A DNA stretch of 64,000 nucleotides, taken from the NCBI RefSeq assembly GCF_027942865.1, contig NC_134515.1:22032227-22096226 (forward strand). The letters are read 5' to 3'. Within the stretch, counting starts at the first letter, position 1. Every line of letters begins with the position of its first letter. The position numbers and the translations under genes are program-made. The DNA comes from Odontesthes bonariensis. Taxonomy: Eukaryota > Chordata > Actinopteri > Atheriniformes > Atherinopsidae. The notes beneath the pieces are model-generated. The model was given only the letters and a program-made list of their open reading frames with translations, was not told the origin of the DNA and did not search any database. This document shows, in pieces, positions 26,240 through 39,325 of the stretch.

Positions 26240-27691
26240 CTATGAGGCAGGACAGCACCCAGAGGCACTGTGTTTGTGCAGCAGGGACATGCGACTGAAG
26301 GTCCGCGAGCAGGAGCCGCACTGGTACTTCTTCACCTCTGAGTGGGTTTGCAGGTGGGCACGCAGGTTGGAGCGATCAGCAAAGGCCCTGTTACAGTGTT
26401 GACAAGCAAAGGGGCGTTCACCTTGTCGAGAGAGAGAGACAGAGAGAGAGAGAGAATACTGTCAGCACCAGCAAAACACTTAACACATTAGGAGGCCAAA
26501 AGGTTTGTACTCTGGTCATTGTTTTTCAAATGATCTACAGATAAGCAACAATGGAGCAGGAACACCCGAACTTGCAGGCTGCCCTTTTTCATGCAGATCA
26601 ATTCTGTGAGGCTGAGATTCAACGAGTCCTGCTCATCAATAACATTTGCTTACACATCAGTGAATATCAATGGGAACAAGGTGCAACCAGGTGTTACACT
26701 GACAAGCCAATAGTGTAATAATCAATAGTCTGACATACCAATACTTCTGAGAATTACCTGTGTGTGTGCGAATGTGTCCTCTGAGCAGCCACGGCCTGGA
26801 GAAGGCCTTGCCACAGGTGGGGCACACGCAGGGCAGAGTGTGCGAACGAATGTGCATCTTCAAGGCTCCCAAGCTGGTGTACTCCTTGGGGCAGTTTTTG
26901 CAGTGGAAGGCTGGGCGTGCAGAGACCTCAGTGGGCAGGGAGGGTGCATGCTGCGGTGGGACACAGGGGGAGAGCTGGTGGTGGGAGAGGGCTGAGAGGC
27001 TGGAGTAGCTGTTACTGCAGTGCAGACAGTGGTAGATGTGCTGGATTACATCTGGGCTGGGGGGATCCGAGGTGCGCCCTCCATCCTCCTCTTCCTCTCC
27101 ACTGCTGCTTGAGGGAGAGCTGCTGAGGTCCAGAGGGCCCAGCGGGGAACGAGGCAGAGACACTGGGGTGATCGGGGAGAGCGGTGCAGGCAGGGTGTCG
27201 GTACTGGTGAAGAACGGGCTGGTGGGATGGCAGGTTAGTGCAGACCTGTTGTTCTGTGTTGGAAGTTCAGCTCGTGGAAAGCTTTCAGGGACAAAAGCTG
27301 GTAACACAAAGTAGATGAAGTCAGGTGGGTTTTCAGTTAAATGAGCAGATAATCTAATAAAGAACTAAACTTGTTTTCATTCTTGGTTTCATATTACAGC
27401 TTCCATTCATCACAGACACGGCCATCAAGCTTTCTCATCAACACATTTTCCAGATGACTAAACACACTTTTTCATTCAACCCTGGAGGCTACATGAAAGG
27501 TAAGTGTCTCACATTTCTGTGGCTTGGCTCTGCTCTGTGATTAACTTTGCAAGTCAAATACGATCAGAAATCTATCGAAATTCTTAAAGAAATAAGAATA
27601 AAAACATACCGGTTTGGCTCTCAAGATGACTCTCCCTGTAATGAGGCTTCTTGTTGGAAAAATACTTCTTGACAAGAAATGATCGCGGCAT
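26240..27691 (-). CDS. snai1: Snail family zinc-finger transcriptional repressor 1
   Basis: DNA-binding repressor of E-box genes such as cadherins, acting in the nucleus in mesoderm, neural crest and epithelial-mesenchymal transition. Exons on the minus strand: 27691-27610, 27297-26758 and 26421-26240, both joins in phase 1, giving 267 codons plus stop, the usual Snail1 length. MPRSFLVKK at the start is the SNAG corepressor-binding motif and fixes the start codon. Residues about 85-110 are Ser/Glu-rich. Zinc fingers: a C2HC-like finger at 118-139 (Cys118, Cys121, His134, Cys139), canonical C2H2 fingers at 160-180, 186-206 and 214-234, and a final C2HC finger at 242-264. Diagnostic strings are [36 protein letters not shown] and [12 protein letters not shown]. 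Teleosts have snai1a and snai1b; I cannot tell which this is. Snail2 is less likely because the N terminus and the Ser/Glu-rich stretch fit Snail1. The gene sits alone between two gene-poor intervals. Confidence 0.93.
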
Positions 27692-27849
27692 TTTGAGCTC
27701 TAGCTTTCCGACTGATGACAACAAGAGTAATTTCCACAACCGGGTGGCGCTCTGATCCAAGTGAGCCTCAGACAATTGCAGGTTCCAGTCGACAAGAAAT
27801 TCTAAAAGCGCAATCCCACAACCTGAAATGTTGAACGCATCTTGTGAAA

Positions 27850-27962
27850 GTTGCCTCCTCATATAGAGGGGAGAAGTAGCGGAGTGGGTGGGCAAATCTC
27901 CGCCCAAAGTCACACCCCGTGCGCTATAAGGCGTCACCATCCTCTCTCGCCACAGGTGCCCA
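27850..27962 (-). promoter_or_regulatory. snai1: snai1 core promoter: TATA-like box and upstream E-box
   Basis: On the minus strand CTATATGAGG (about 27857-27866) lies about 170 bp upstream of the start codon and is a fair TATA box. A CAGGTG E-box at 27953-27958, the sequence Snail and ZEB proteins prefer, lies about 90 bp further upstream. Transcription start not determinable. Confidence 0.45.
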
Positions 27963-30900
27963 ACGTGCCAAAATCTTTAAAGCGCTGATCTAATTGCGCA
28001 TTTCACGGCCCTAATGGCTCGTCCCTCACGACAGGAAAACACTTATTGTCTTGAAATCTACTCGGAATTCGGCGTCAAACGCTTTAGAACCAAAGTGTGC
28101 ACATGTGGTGAATCTATATGTGGCAAACACATAAAACAGAACAGATGAAATCTTGCAGTGTGATGAGCAACGTGCAAAATAAGACGAAGGAAGCGCCCTT
28201 TGCTGTAAATTACATGTCAAAGGTGTGGCGTAGCCGGAAATATTTCTACATATATCTGCATAATCATTAAAAAAGCCCCCAAAAAAACAGAATAGCTATT
28301 GCTCAAAAGAGGAATCTCTTTTTGTATATTCCACGTTATTAAAAAAAGTGTTGTAACATCGTCAGATTTACTTTTGTCATGATCTCACGTTGTTCACTCT
28401 GTAGTTGTTTAAGAACAATTCTCCCTATTCACATAGGTCTAAATGACATTTTATGATGCCTCTGAAGTCTTTTGAGCCTGCAGCTCCAGGCTTTAACGCC
28501 GACTGGTGTGAAGGAGAACTTTTGAGAAAGAAACAAACGGCTTGTTCTCTCTGCCCCATTCAGTACTAAATGCCCAATTCATCCCAACTCGTCGCATCTC
28601 TCCCTCGCTCTCTGCGGGGAATAAGTCATTTTGAATAAAAGTAGCACTGTTCCTTTAGACTGCTCACAGCATGAAATTAGGTCAAATTAAGCGAGTCGAC
28701 GACGGGAACAATATGATGATGAAAAAGCCTTCAGGTAGCATGAAATGCAGCTACTCCGAGAGGAAATGAGCGTGACACAGTCCTTTCCTTTCTTCAGCTT
28801 TATTGTTAAAGTATTATACTAAGTATTATACTTATTATACTATAAGTATTATAACCTATTACGACTAAATCATTCGCTAATTTGCTAAATATTTGGAGTG
28901 TCATCTGTGCGGAACTGCGCTGTAAACACAAAGTTGGACCATGCACTTCTCGAAACGGTTCCCTTGGTGCACGGACCCTGTGATTCTGAACATCAGGTGC
29001 CGGCCATCAGACAGGAATGTCTCAGTGTCCACAGAGAGGCTGCTTAGCATTGCAAAGAAAGTCATATGCTCGCCAGCATGAGGGCTGCTGGGTGATGGGG
29101 CTGTATGCACCTGTCTAAAGGCGCCATTGTCATGGCATGCCCAAAAGTTCACACATCAGAGTGCTTGTTGACGCTGACGCCACGCAGACTGAGGGTCACG
29201 AGGGCAGGACAGCAGTAAAAACAAAAGTAAATAGTAAAGACACACGTGAAAGTAATCTGGTACTGCTGCTGATGAAGAAACGGCTTAATGTGGCAACTGA
29301 GATTACAAGAAGCATACAGTGTGTATGATATGCATGTGCTCCTTTTCCAGTCCGTGTTTTCCCACACAAACTGCAGGGGAAAAAAATGACAGTATGAAAA
29401 ATCCACCTGACCTCTCTTTCTCAACACAGTAAGTGAAATAGCTGATTACACACTGCTGAATTAGCTCTTTTGAGGATAGCGGGATAGCAGACTGCAGACA
29501 AAGTGTGTTAGAACAGGTTAGAGTGACCCAGTGACACACTGAGGACATGAAGACATTAATAATTTTCCAGCTTGGAACAGATGTTCCCTGTTCTGTGGCA
29601 TTAGGGATAAACCAGCCAGTGTTCTCATGGAGGCTTGCACAGCCTGATGAAACCTCCTGAAAATGCCCCAAAATACAGCCACATCGGTTAGTGACTGTGT
29701 AGCAGAGATGGTGGACATAAAGGCATCTTGGCAAAAAAAACAAACAATATATGACATATTCTTATAGAGCAGGTCACATAAACTTAACGTATCAGTCTTA
29801 CCGTCAAAGATGACTTGTATAAAAGAGAGTAAAACCCTTAAATGATCTTTTTTTAACTTCAAAAGTCATTACTTTTCTTGGAATGACCACAGCATTAGTT
29901 AAAGTGAGGCATCACCTTTGCTCGTATTTCCACGTAAGCTGTAGCCCACCATGGCAAAAAAGACAAGTCTCGTGACCCATCATTTGAATGAACTTCACAG
30001 TAAGTAGCATACCAAAAAAAGAGAGAGAAAAGAAATAAACACAAAGACACACACACACACAGCAAGGTAATGCAGGGTTCTGTCTTGTCTTTCCCCGAGA
30101 ACAGGCACCAATAATTTGTGTGAAACTTGTCATTTCTGTTTTTATCTTAAAAAAGGTCCGAAGAATATCTGTGATGTAAAATTAATCCCATGTTACACAG
30201 GATGTATAGGTAGTATTTACAAAAAAAAAAAAAATACAAGCTCTTCATGTGTTTGTAGACTTTCATTTTCATTTGTAATCTACTGCTGTTTAACATGGGA
30301 TGCTTCCAGCTGCACGGCTGGTGATCTCATGTTGGGATCACTCTAAATAGCCACTTTATAGTCAGTTACTTTTTATTCTAGTTTTTTTTTTGGTTTAATT
30401 AAATTATTGTAGAGGAATTTATTGCTATAAAGTCTGGTTCTACTCACAGGGTACCCTCTTTATGAAGTTTAGGCCAGTTTTGGTCTGAAAAGATTACGTA
30501 TACAATGTATGTACGGCTCTCCTCTTGACTGGGGAGTACGAGTGCCGGTGGGAGGAACATAAACCTTACTCTTCACCTGTTCAAGTGGTGTTGGGTGGTT
30601 TGTGTGAGGGTGTGGTAGCTCCTCCAGAGTGGCATGCTTTGCTGGATCTCTGGCCAGACGCATTTGATAACATTTTAAAGTCTAAAAAAGCAAAAAAAAA
30701 AAGAAAAGGAAGGTACTAGAACAGGTGCAGAGTTTCATTTGAAAAAACAGGAACAGGTTTGCTTCCATACAGAAAAGTGGTGCACTTTTCAGTACAGGCA
30801 TGTGTGTTTCCTGCCTGTGGACCGTACAGAGTTCATCTTAATGTTTAATGAATTATTCTCTAAGGATTGAGTAAAAGAGCGCTCCCAAGTGCCAGATGGT

Positions 30901-31348
30901 GGTGAGACAGGCCTGGTACCTCATGTATTCCAGAGGGAAGTATGCGCAGGTTCCTGGTACACACAGCAGCAGAGGAATAAAAGGGACAGGCAGAGAGATG
31001 GAGAGAAAACAAAGAACAAAGGTGAAGCAGAGCTTTGTCTGAAGAGGAACATTTTGAATGATTCACCTCTTGCTCCATCCTCACACCCTCTGTAGAAATG
31101 TGCTCGATGCAAACTGCAGAAAATCTGCAAAAACTTAAACACGAGTCATTTGGTAGTTTGTTTCTGCAGAGAAGCGAATCGCGTAAAGGTTTTTGTGTTA
31201 GGAACACTTACCGAGAGAAAGTCAGCTGCTGCTGAACTCACAGTCCCAGTTACCTGCTCCCTGGTCCACCCAGAGTGTCCAATGTTGTGATATTTTACAC
31301 TTAATATTTTAGCTAAATACCTCGTAAAGCTCACAGCATTCATAATCC

Positions 31349-31641
31349 TGGAACAAACTGCCAGTAGAGATTAAACTTTCACCAAATGTAGACATTTTTA
31401 AATCCAGGTTAAAGACATTTCTGTTCTCATGTGTCTATGCATGAAATATCTTTTAACTTATCTAGACTGTTGCTTGTTTTTAAATTCATTTAAATTATTT
31501 GATATGTTTCTCTTTATGTTCTTTTATGTATTTTTGATGCTTCTTACATTTCCTGCTGCAATGCTTTTATTTTATGTAAAGCACTTTGAATTGTTTGTAC
31601 ATGAAATGTGCTATACAAATAAATTTGATTTGATTTGATTT
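31349..31641 (+). mobile_element. Rex1/L2-like LINE 3' end
   Basis: Codons from 31349 read WNKLPVEIKLSPNVDIFKSR then LKTFLFSCVYA and a stop at 31442, the standard C terminus of fish Rex1/L2-type LINEs. The 3' UTR follows with gtaaagcactttgaattg, gtgctatacaaataaa and a (TTTGATT)n tail at about 31620-31641. 5'-truncated, as is usual for these elements. Confidence 0.75.
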
Positions 31642-33450
31642 AATCCACAAGATGTATTCAATTCCTCACTTTATGTCTTAAACTCTGAAAACTTTTTAAT
31701 GAGTTTGGCTGAAGGTTATTTTTGGAAATCAGCTGGGCTTGAAGTATTTTAATTTTGTTTTATGTTTAGAAAAAAGCGCATCATGCAATCAAATACTTTG
31801 TAGTCGCGACAGGATTTTTTTTTTTTAAATTGTTGTGAGCTAAAGAGGCTGAATTGTGGCAGCTTTTTTTTTTTTTTTTTAATTCTGTGAAGAATCAAAA
31901 GAAGCAAGTTAAACTTTGAAAAATGTCAAACTTAGCAGAATACTGACAGATGCCAATAAGGAAAAAAGCTTATTTCAGCACCCATGACAATAAAGTTAAC
32001 CCCATGAACCTCACAGTACAGTAATTGGACCGAATGTGTGCGTTTGTGGTCGTGTTGACCAAATGTAACATTTTACACCTACAAGGTACAGTCACAGAGA
32101 CCCTCACAAAGCACTAAGCACTTTTCTGAATCACACACACACGCACTATGATTTTGCATGGTACTTATTTATCTCAGTATAACTATATGTTTCTACTGCA
32201 GATGCTGCATCAATTTCAAACAATTCTTGAAAGCATTCTTTAGTAATGACAATGTGCAGTAAGAAGCAATCAAGTCGCTGCAGATGGCAGTAAACCCAGT
32301 TCTCTATATACAGTAGAAATCAGTGCAGTTGTCCAACTTTTTTTTGACCTGTCATGTCATGAAACTAGGTAGTATTTGTTCCTGAACCCGGGTACAAAAA
32401 ATTCGATCAATATTTCATTATCCCATCAGGGTGACAGAATACAAGACGAAAAATGAAAAGGGAATGTTGACAATAGTACCCAGTACGTACAGCTGCATGT
32501 GAAATAAGCTTTTAAAAGCGTTGTAAAGCTTTATAAGGCCTTTAAAGCATTTTGTAGCTCCAAAGAAAGCTGCACAAAATCAGAGATATTGCCTCAGGTG
32601 ATACCAATTGAGTCTGAAAGTGTTGCAGACTTCTGCTTTTTATTTTTTGGTTTAAAACAAGTGACTCCAACACAACAACGACAACACGTTGACCCAACAA
32701 TTTTAGTACCAAACTAACATGGGTGAAGCACTTCTCTCGGGAACAATGTTCGACGATGGAGCTGACATTCACTCTTTAACAATATTCGTTCGTTTCGAGT
32801 CCACATTTCAGAATCTGAATGCATCTCATATCATGCGTGAACTGATGATTTTTGACTCGTTCTTCTCTTGTTTGAATAGAATCAGCAGCCTCCCAACCAC
32901 CTATTGTGATGATCCACATGTTTTTGTTCAAATGCAGCCAAAAGCCACGCTTTACATTTTAGAAAGCCCTTGATAGCCTTTGATCACTCAGGTGCATTGT
33001 TACCATTCACTCCAGTGGCAAGATGGGTAACGGCCACTTGGGCACATTTACATTTGGTGTTTAGCAGGTTGTTTTCCAGACTGACTGAGGCAAGTCCTCT
33101 TTGTATTTGTGACGATTCAATGAGTAGATCTCCCAACGCGCTTGCAGTTTGATCTGAAAGAGAGAAGAGAAGTCTGCTTTTTGTGGCCTCTGTCAGTTCT
33201 TTTGTCAATATATCCTGGGCTCGAAAAGGTTCGATGGACACTCAGTGTAGTTAATGTGTCCGTGAAGATAATTCACAAAGTTAGCACCTCTTTAAATCTT
33301 TTATCTTTTTTTATCATATTTTGTCTTGCTATTAATATATCTTCAACTTAACTACAAAACAAGATCAAGAGATTATTTCTGATGTGCACCAGTTGTTTCA
33401 AACATTATCACCGCCACATGTTTGTTTACCTGTTTCTACACGCAGACTGA

Positions 33451-33590
<140 letters not shown>

Positions 33591-36500
33591 CGTTGCCCTG
33601 CAGCTCAGATGTCGACTTGTTCACCAGGAGGACGATAAGATTATCCCAGAGGAACGCATAGAAACACGCTCTTCCAAATACTCTGTAGTTTGAGCCCATT
33701 CTCTGCTCTAGCCCCACATTTTGGTCTGTTCAAGCACGCTCCGATAAGAGAGAGGCAGCCAACAAGTCAAATGGATTGATGGCTTTGTGTAGCTCAAAAA
33801 GACAAATGGATTATTTGTCAGTATCATACTCAACGCAATACATTACACATCTAAGTTCAATACAGTGCTAAACAAACATTACAGAGGATGTGAACAGCTG
33901 TGTGCAGCTCCTCTGTGCCTTTTCTCAAAAAAAGCTTTTCAATTAAGGACTTTGTTTTTAACTTATCCCTTTATATCGTGATGTCCTCACTTACATTCAG
34001 CATTTTAATGCTTTCACCAATACTTTTTCAAACCCCAAAAACAGACTCAGAGCACTGACTCTCTCCGCAGTAGACCCAAGTATGCTGAAAACAGATTTTC
34101 TTGGGTTGCTGTAGTTTCTTTTCCCTTCTTATACCTGACGTAAAAATTCAGATGAAAAAGAATGGACAATTACATGAACAAACATTGCCACAGATGGGCG
34201 AAGTGTTCCTTTGTAATCAGCAAAGTGGGTTGGAATACAATGAGGCAACTTCTAGAGAGGCCAAATCATAAATCGACAAATTGTCAGTGAAACAAACAAC
34301 AAAATTGAATGAAATTCAAAAGAACAGTCTCATTTATCTTTGTAATGTATGAAAAGTATAGACACGACGGCAAGAAACTGAAGCTACTAAAATACAAGTT
34401 TGACCCCCATGTGTGTCAATGTGTGCGCCACATTTCTAAAGCAATTTGACAGCAATCAGATCATTTTCGGAATTATACAAGCATGATCTTTTATTCACAT
34501 ATTAACAATTGAAACACCAGTGAATTTTATCTCCCAATTTAATTTCTTTGTGCTCTCAGTGTGAGCATATTAAGTTACTGACGCTATGAACCTGTGGTTT
34601 TTTACAAACGTATCAACAAGTGATAATTAATAGCACACATAATTATATTTGCCCTCAGTCATAGTGCTCAGTGATGGCCTAAACAAACGCCTGAGACAAC
34701 TCAGTGAGTGATGGGCAAACACTCCCATATCTCACACAGATGGAAACATTTTCCATTTCTGTGCGAGGTGGTGAAATTCACCGTTGGCTCACGACCCAGC
34801 ATGGAAATCTGAGAAACAGCGTGTGTTTGTGCACCTTCCAGACTTTCTTACCCTCTAAACCTCACCAATAAATTCTTAAGTCAGAGACACACAATCAGCT
34901 ACACGTGCAAAGAGAGTTTACATTTGCCCAGAGGTCCTCGAGTGCGTGTTTGTGTGTCCACTCCAATGTTATCTGGACACCAGGCAGACACTACAATCCA
35001 GCTACGGACCCTCTTTGATGTAACCCATGGCGCCAATAAAGGTCAAAAAATGGTCAGCTTTTTGTTGTTTGGGGAAGTTTTGGCACAAAATTACTGTTGA
35101 TATTTTAGGCAGTTTATTGAACTAACGTTTTTCTCACAACTTCTTTAAAATGTTTATTTGTCTTTTTAAATTTCTGTTGCTTTCTGGGGGGAAAAGTAAT
35201 AAAAGTGGCTGCTAACCCTAACCCTCATCTTTTATCTCCTGCACCGTATTTTAGAGCTTTCTCAATTGCAACGATATCAAATTAAGTTTTTTTCATATCA
35301 TCTTTATGTTTAAAATGCCGGAATATAAGCTGTTTTGATTGAAAAGAAAGCTTAACATTTGGTATAAATATAGTCAACATCAACCCTGTTATTTAATCGA
35401 CTGTTATCAGATTCAGTGATTTTCTTAAAAATCTAAAATTGAACCAAAATGCTGTCAAATAACTTCTAAACCAGTCCTCAACAGTATACTGTGCTGTGCT
35501 GTCTTCGGCAAAATCAAGTAAGATCGAAAATGGAACAAACGGCAAGTTGGCGCCACCCACTGTTCACACTGTGAACTGATCTGCATCTATTCAGATTAAC
35601 CACTAGGGGGCGACCAAAGACCAATAATGTTTAATAGCCTCGCAGTTCAGATGAAAGTCACAGGTCAGGCCATATTCACAAATACACAACAGACAACCTA
35701 ATTATTATCAGATTTCAACAATGTGAAACTATACGTCAGTTAGCTGTACCAAATTCCCCCTCCTGATACACATTTGCATCAAGACAACCCATCATGAAAG
35801 CTCAATGTTAGAAGCTTTATAATCTAAGCTTTAATTTAAAAAAAAGTTGAAATGGACACTAATCCAATGTGCACTCACGCATGCTGCTCTTCATAGCATT
35901 TAACCTACTACCAAAACTGGTGTGACCTTAACGGTTTCTCACAGTCTTTTCATTATTTCCTCTGGCAGCAGAGTAAAACTATTTTCCATCTCTTTTGTGG
36001 CTGTAAACATTAAATGCAATTACAGTAATGTTACTGAGATGAAGAACGAAGGCCTCTGACACAGGCAGAAATGTCAATCAAGTGGCACAGAGGTTATTTC
36101 TAACTGAGGCATTTCAGTAGAACAGAGCTACCACTGAACATTTTATTTAGGACCCACGATTTCCTGACAATTAAACAGTAAAAGAAACATCCATCCATCC
36201 ACCTTTCATATCTACTTCATCCTATTCACGTAAAATGTAATATCACGACTAAACGTGTAGGCCTAATCTAAACAGAGCTGATTCGATTTAACACCTAATA
36301 TGAATAGGTGCTTTGCTTTGCGTCAGTTTTACGCTCATTAGTGTTGTTGTCAAGTTTGTGTTGAACAGTAAAGAAGATTCCATTAAAAAAAAAATTCAAA
36401 GTTGAAAGTAAAGAAGATCCCTGTCTAGATTATGTGACGAATACGGAAGTGATATTGTTGTGGGAACCGAAAAGACCGTCACAGAGCGCAAGGAACGAGG

Positions 36501-36799
36501 CTCTGGTAGTGAGATTTAAGGACCTTAGAAAAATTAAATGCAACGCCTTTCCATCAGCTCCATAAAATTTTCCTCGGCCAATTTTGTGTAACCTTGCTGA
36601 CAAAGATTTAAAAGGACCTACATTTACTCGGAAGCCTCACATTTAGCCTAAATTATTATTGTATTTCATTTTACCAGATACCAAGGCCTTTGGAAAAAAA
36701 AAAAGGAAAAAAAAAAACCCACACGAAATACACTTTTTTGTCTGCCTATAAAATGTTGCGTACACTTTAAAAAAGAAAAAAACAGATTCGCAAAAGTTG

Positions 36800-36871
36800 T
36801 GGAGATGCCGGGGATTGAACCCGGGGCCTCATACATGCAAAGCATGCGCTCTACCACTGAGCTACATCCCC
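36800..36871 (-). tRNA. tRNA-Ala (anticodon UGC)
   Basis: The minus strand reads GGGGATGTAGCTCAGTGG from 36871, with D stem GCTC/GAGC, anticodon loop TTTGCAT (anticodon TGC), T arm CCGGG-TTCAATC-CCCGG, acceptor strand CATCTCC and discriminator A at 36800. The acceptor pairs fully with one G-U. Box A (TAGCTCAGTGG) and box B (GGTTCAATCC) are intact, and a TTTT Pol III terminator follows within 10 bp (36792-36795). No intron. It looks functional. Confidence 0.96.
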
Positions 36872-38365
36872 TTCTGGAGTCACTCTTCGTCAGTGTTGAT
36901 ATAAATAGTGTCTTCTCGGGAACTTTTCCCCTCTAAATAGATCTGTGGTTGAGCTGGTTATTTTTGTACAGACATGAATCCTACTTATGTCATTTCAGGA
37001 CACAACTTTAACTGGTTTCAACCTTCTGTCCCAGCTTCATTTGCAGTACTTTTTCCGAGTGCGTTGAACATTTTAACGGATTGAAAAGCTACAGCCAAAG
37101 GGCAGTCTTTTCTAGCAGCAGTACTTAACCCAGTACCCGTTCTGCTGTCAGTGTGAATGCATGGAAAGGAAACTGTTGGACATTTGGCTCAGTTTGATAT
37201 TTTTCAATCAAATTCTTCCTCGGTGCTATTCTTAGCCTGCAGGTCATGTTTTGCTTTCACTCATTGGACACATCTGTCCGAGGAAGGGGCTCCTCCTCCT
37301 ACGCTAAGTGAAAAACAAATGACAAATTGATGGGGATAAAAGACAAGAGAACTTAAAACAGCTACAATTCTTTGATAGGCTGCGCACGCAATTTATCAAG
37401 TCAGACAGTTAGCCTAATCCTTTGGGGAATTTAAAATAGCCCACCTCGTTAAGTTCTCCAGGGGAGCGCGAATGAGGATCTGTCGTGTTCCTCTGGAGAG
37501 CACAGCCTGTCCCACCTCGCGCGTTGTTTATCAGTGCGTGCACCCATGCCAAGGACACTGCCTCCAGAGCCCGTTTGCTCTGGCCTTGTAGGGACAGACC
37601 CTTGGGATGCAGACGTGGAATGAGGGTCTTAGGAGATCTGAAGAAAGGAAGGCAAAGTTTCTCCTCTGCTAAACACATTGCATAAGGAAAGAAAACACAG
37701 CTGATGTTTCCTCTGTTGTTGCGTGAAACTGGATGGGTGACAGACGGCCATCACGCTTTCTGTGCTGAGCAATAAATACTAGACACAGATTATGTGACGG
37801 GGGTGGTAGTGGGGGAAGTTATCCGGGAACCGTAGAGTGTTGCATGCACAGACAAGCTGCACGCAATATGAGATGCAGAAAGGAATTCTTTATCTCGGGC
37901 CACAGATGTCTAGATGTTAAAGTGGACCGTATCAAAGTGACTCTGACTTTGAGTTGGAGTTTGTAGTATTTTTCCGTGTGAGATTAAAATTTGCTGTAAA
38001 GTTGTCCATTACAATCCTGTCTGTTTTCTCCCCTCTGACCCTCACAACAGTCAGCTCACTGGCTTGAACTGCAACACCCCAAACATGAAAGGGATATTAA
38101 AATTCTCATTCAACTGGCGAAAAGAAAACAAATGAGTCATTTTTTTCTTCCAAAAAACAGTTCCTACAAAGCCCACTAACAGTATGTCATATATTTTTGC
38201 TGGTAGTAATGGTTGTGGTAACACAAGAGGCACCTTGTATCTTTAAGGGCTGCTGTCTTATCATCAGCCAGCAGCCAGCAAAGCAGGAGCAGAGACCCGA
38301 GAGGCCATGCACAAAAATATAAACAACAGAACAGGAGGTGTAGCCGTCTAATATTGGAAGTTTAC

Positions 38366-39165
38366 TATACAATGACTTGCCAAAGTATTTTTTGGAAATA
38401 TTATTTTTTCGTGTTACAGCTTCTAATGTACATGTATTTTTAAATTCATTTTAAAAGATGGCAGTGTGTGTATTTGTGTCCTCCACGACGCAGAGTCAGT
38501 GTCTTTTGCTGCAGTTACAGCTGAAAGTCACTTTGAAGATGCCTCTATAAGCTCGGCACATCTAACCACTGGGCCACTCTCCCATAAAGCCCAGCTGTGA
38601 GGAGTGCACGGCTTATAAGTGTCCTATGGACAGATGCACCAGTCTCCTCTGTGGTGCTCTCCAGCTTCTATCTGGGTTGCCAATTGGTCTGTTTGTTGCC
38701 AACCTGATTAATGTCCTCCCTGCCTGATCTGTGAATTTTTGTTTGACGGCCCTCTCTGGCCAGGTTTGCTTTGGTGCCATTTTATGATTATGAATTTAAT
38801 TGTGCTCCTTTGGCATTTCCAATGTTTCAGATATTTCTTAAAAACTAAATCCTGATTTGTTATTCTACACAACTTTGTCCCTGACCTACTTGGAGAGCTC
38901 CCTGGTCTTCATGATGACGCTTGCATGGCGGTGTTGTTGACTCTGAGTCTGAGGCCTTTGAGATCAGGTGAATATGTACAGAGATCACGTAACACTTAGT
39001 GTGCACACAGACGGACATCATGTGACTAATTTAGTGACTTCTGAAGTTAATTCAAATCACAACATCATATTCAGGGGCCTCGAACTAAAGTGAGTGAATA
39101 CATAAGCACCACTTTACACCTTTTATTTTTTTTAGAGTTATTTTAAGGTTTTTTTCTTCACATTT
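38366..39165. mobile_element. Degenerate Tc1-like or related DNA transposon copy
   Basis: Begins near tatacaatgacttgccaaagtatt, the counterpart of a very common fish end (ACAGTGCCTTGCAAAAGTATTC), and closes with gtgagtgaatacataagcac and acctttta. Between them are decayed segments such as gctctccagcttctatctgg and gagagctccctggtcttcat known from that dispersed family. No open frame survives. Superfamily uncertain. Confidence 0.5.
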
Positions 39166-39325
39166 TAGGTCTTTTTTTTACGACCTTGAAATTCTATTTT
39201 TTTTAGATATCCATCCTTAAATAATGTAAATATTTGATATTAACTAACTCTGAGCATCATCTTTATAGAATTTAGGGTTAATTTGTTACATTCCAACCAA
39301 CTAATACCTGCATTTCTTTTCTTTT

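Noticed and set aside
35213..35227. ctaaccctaaccct, telomere-like repeat
   Set aside because: Only two units; no interstitial telomeric array.
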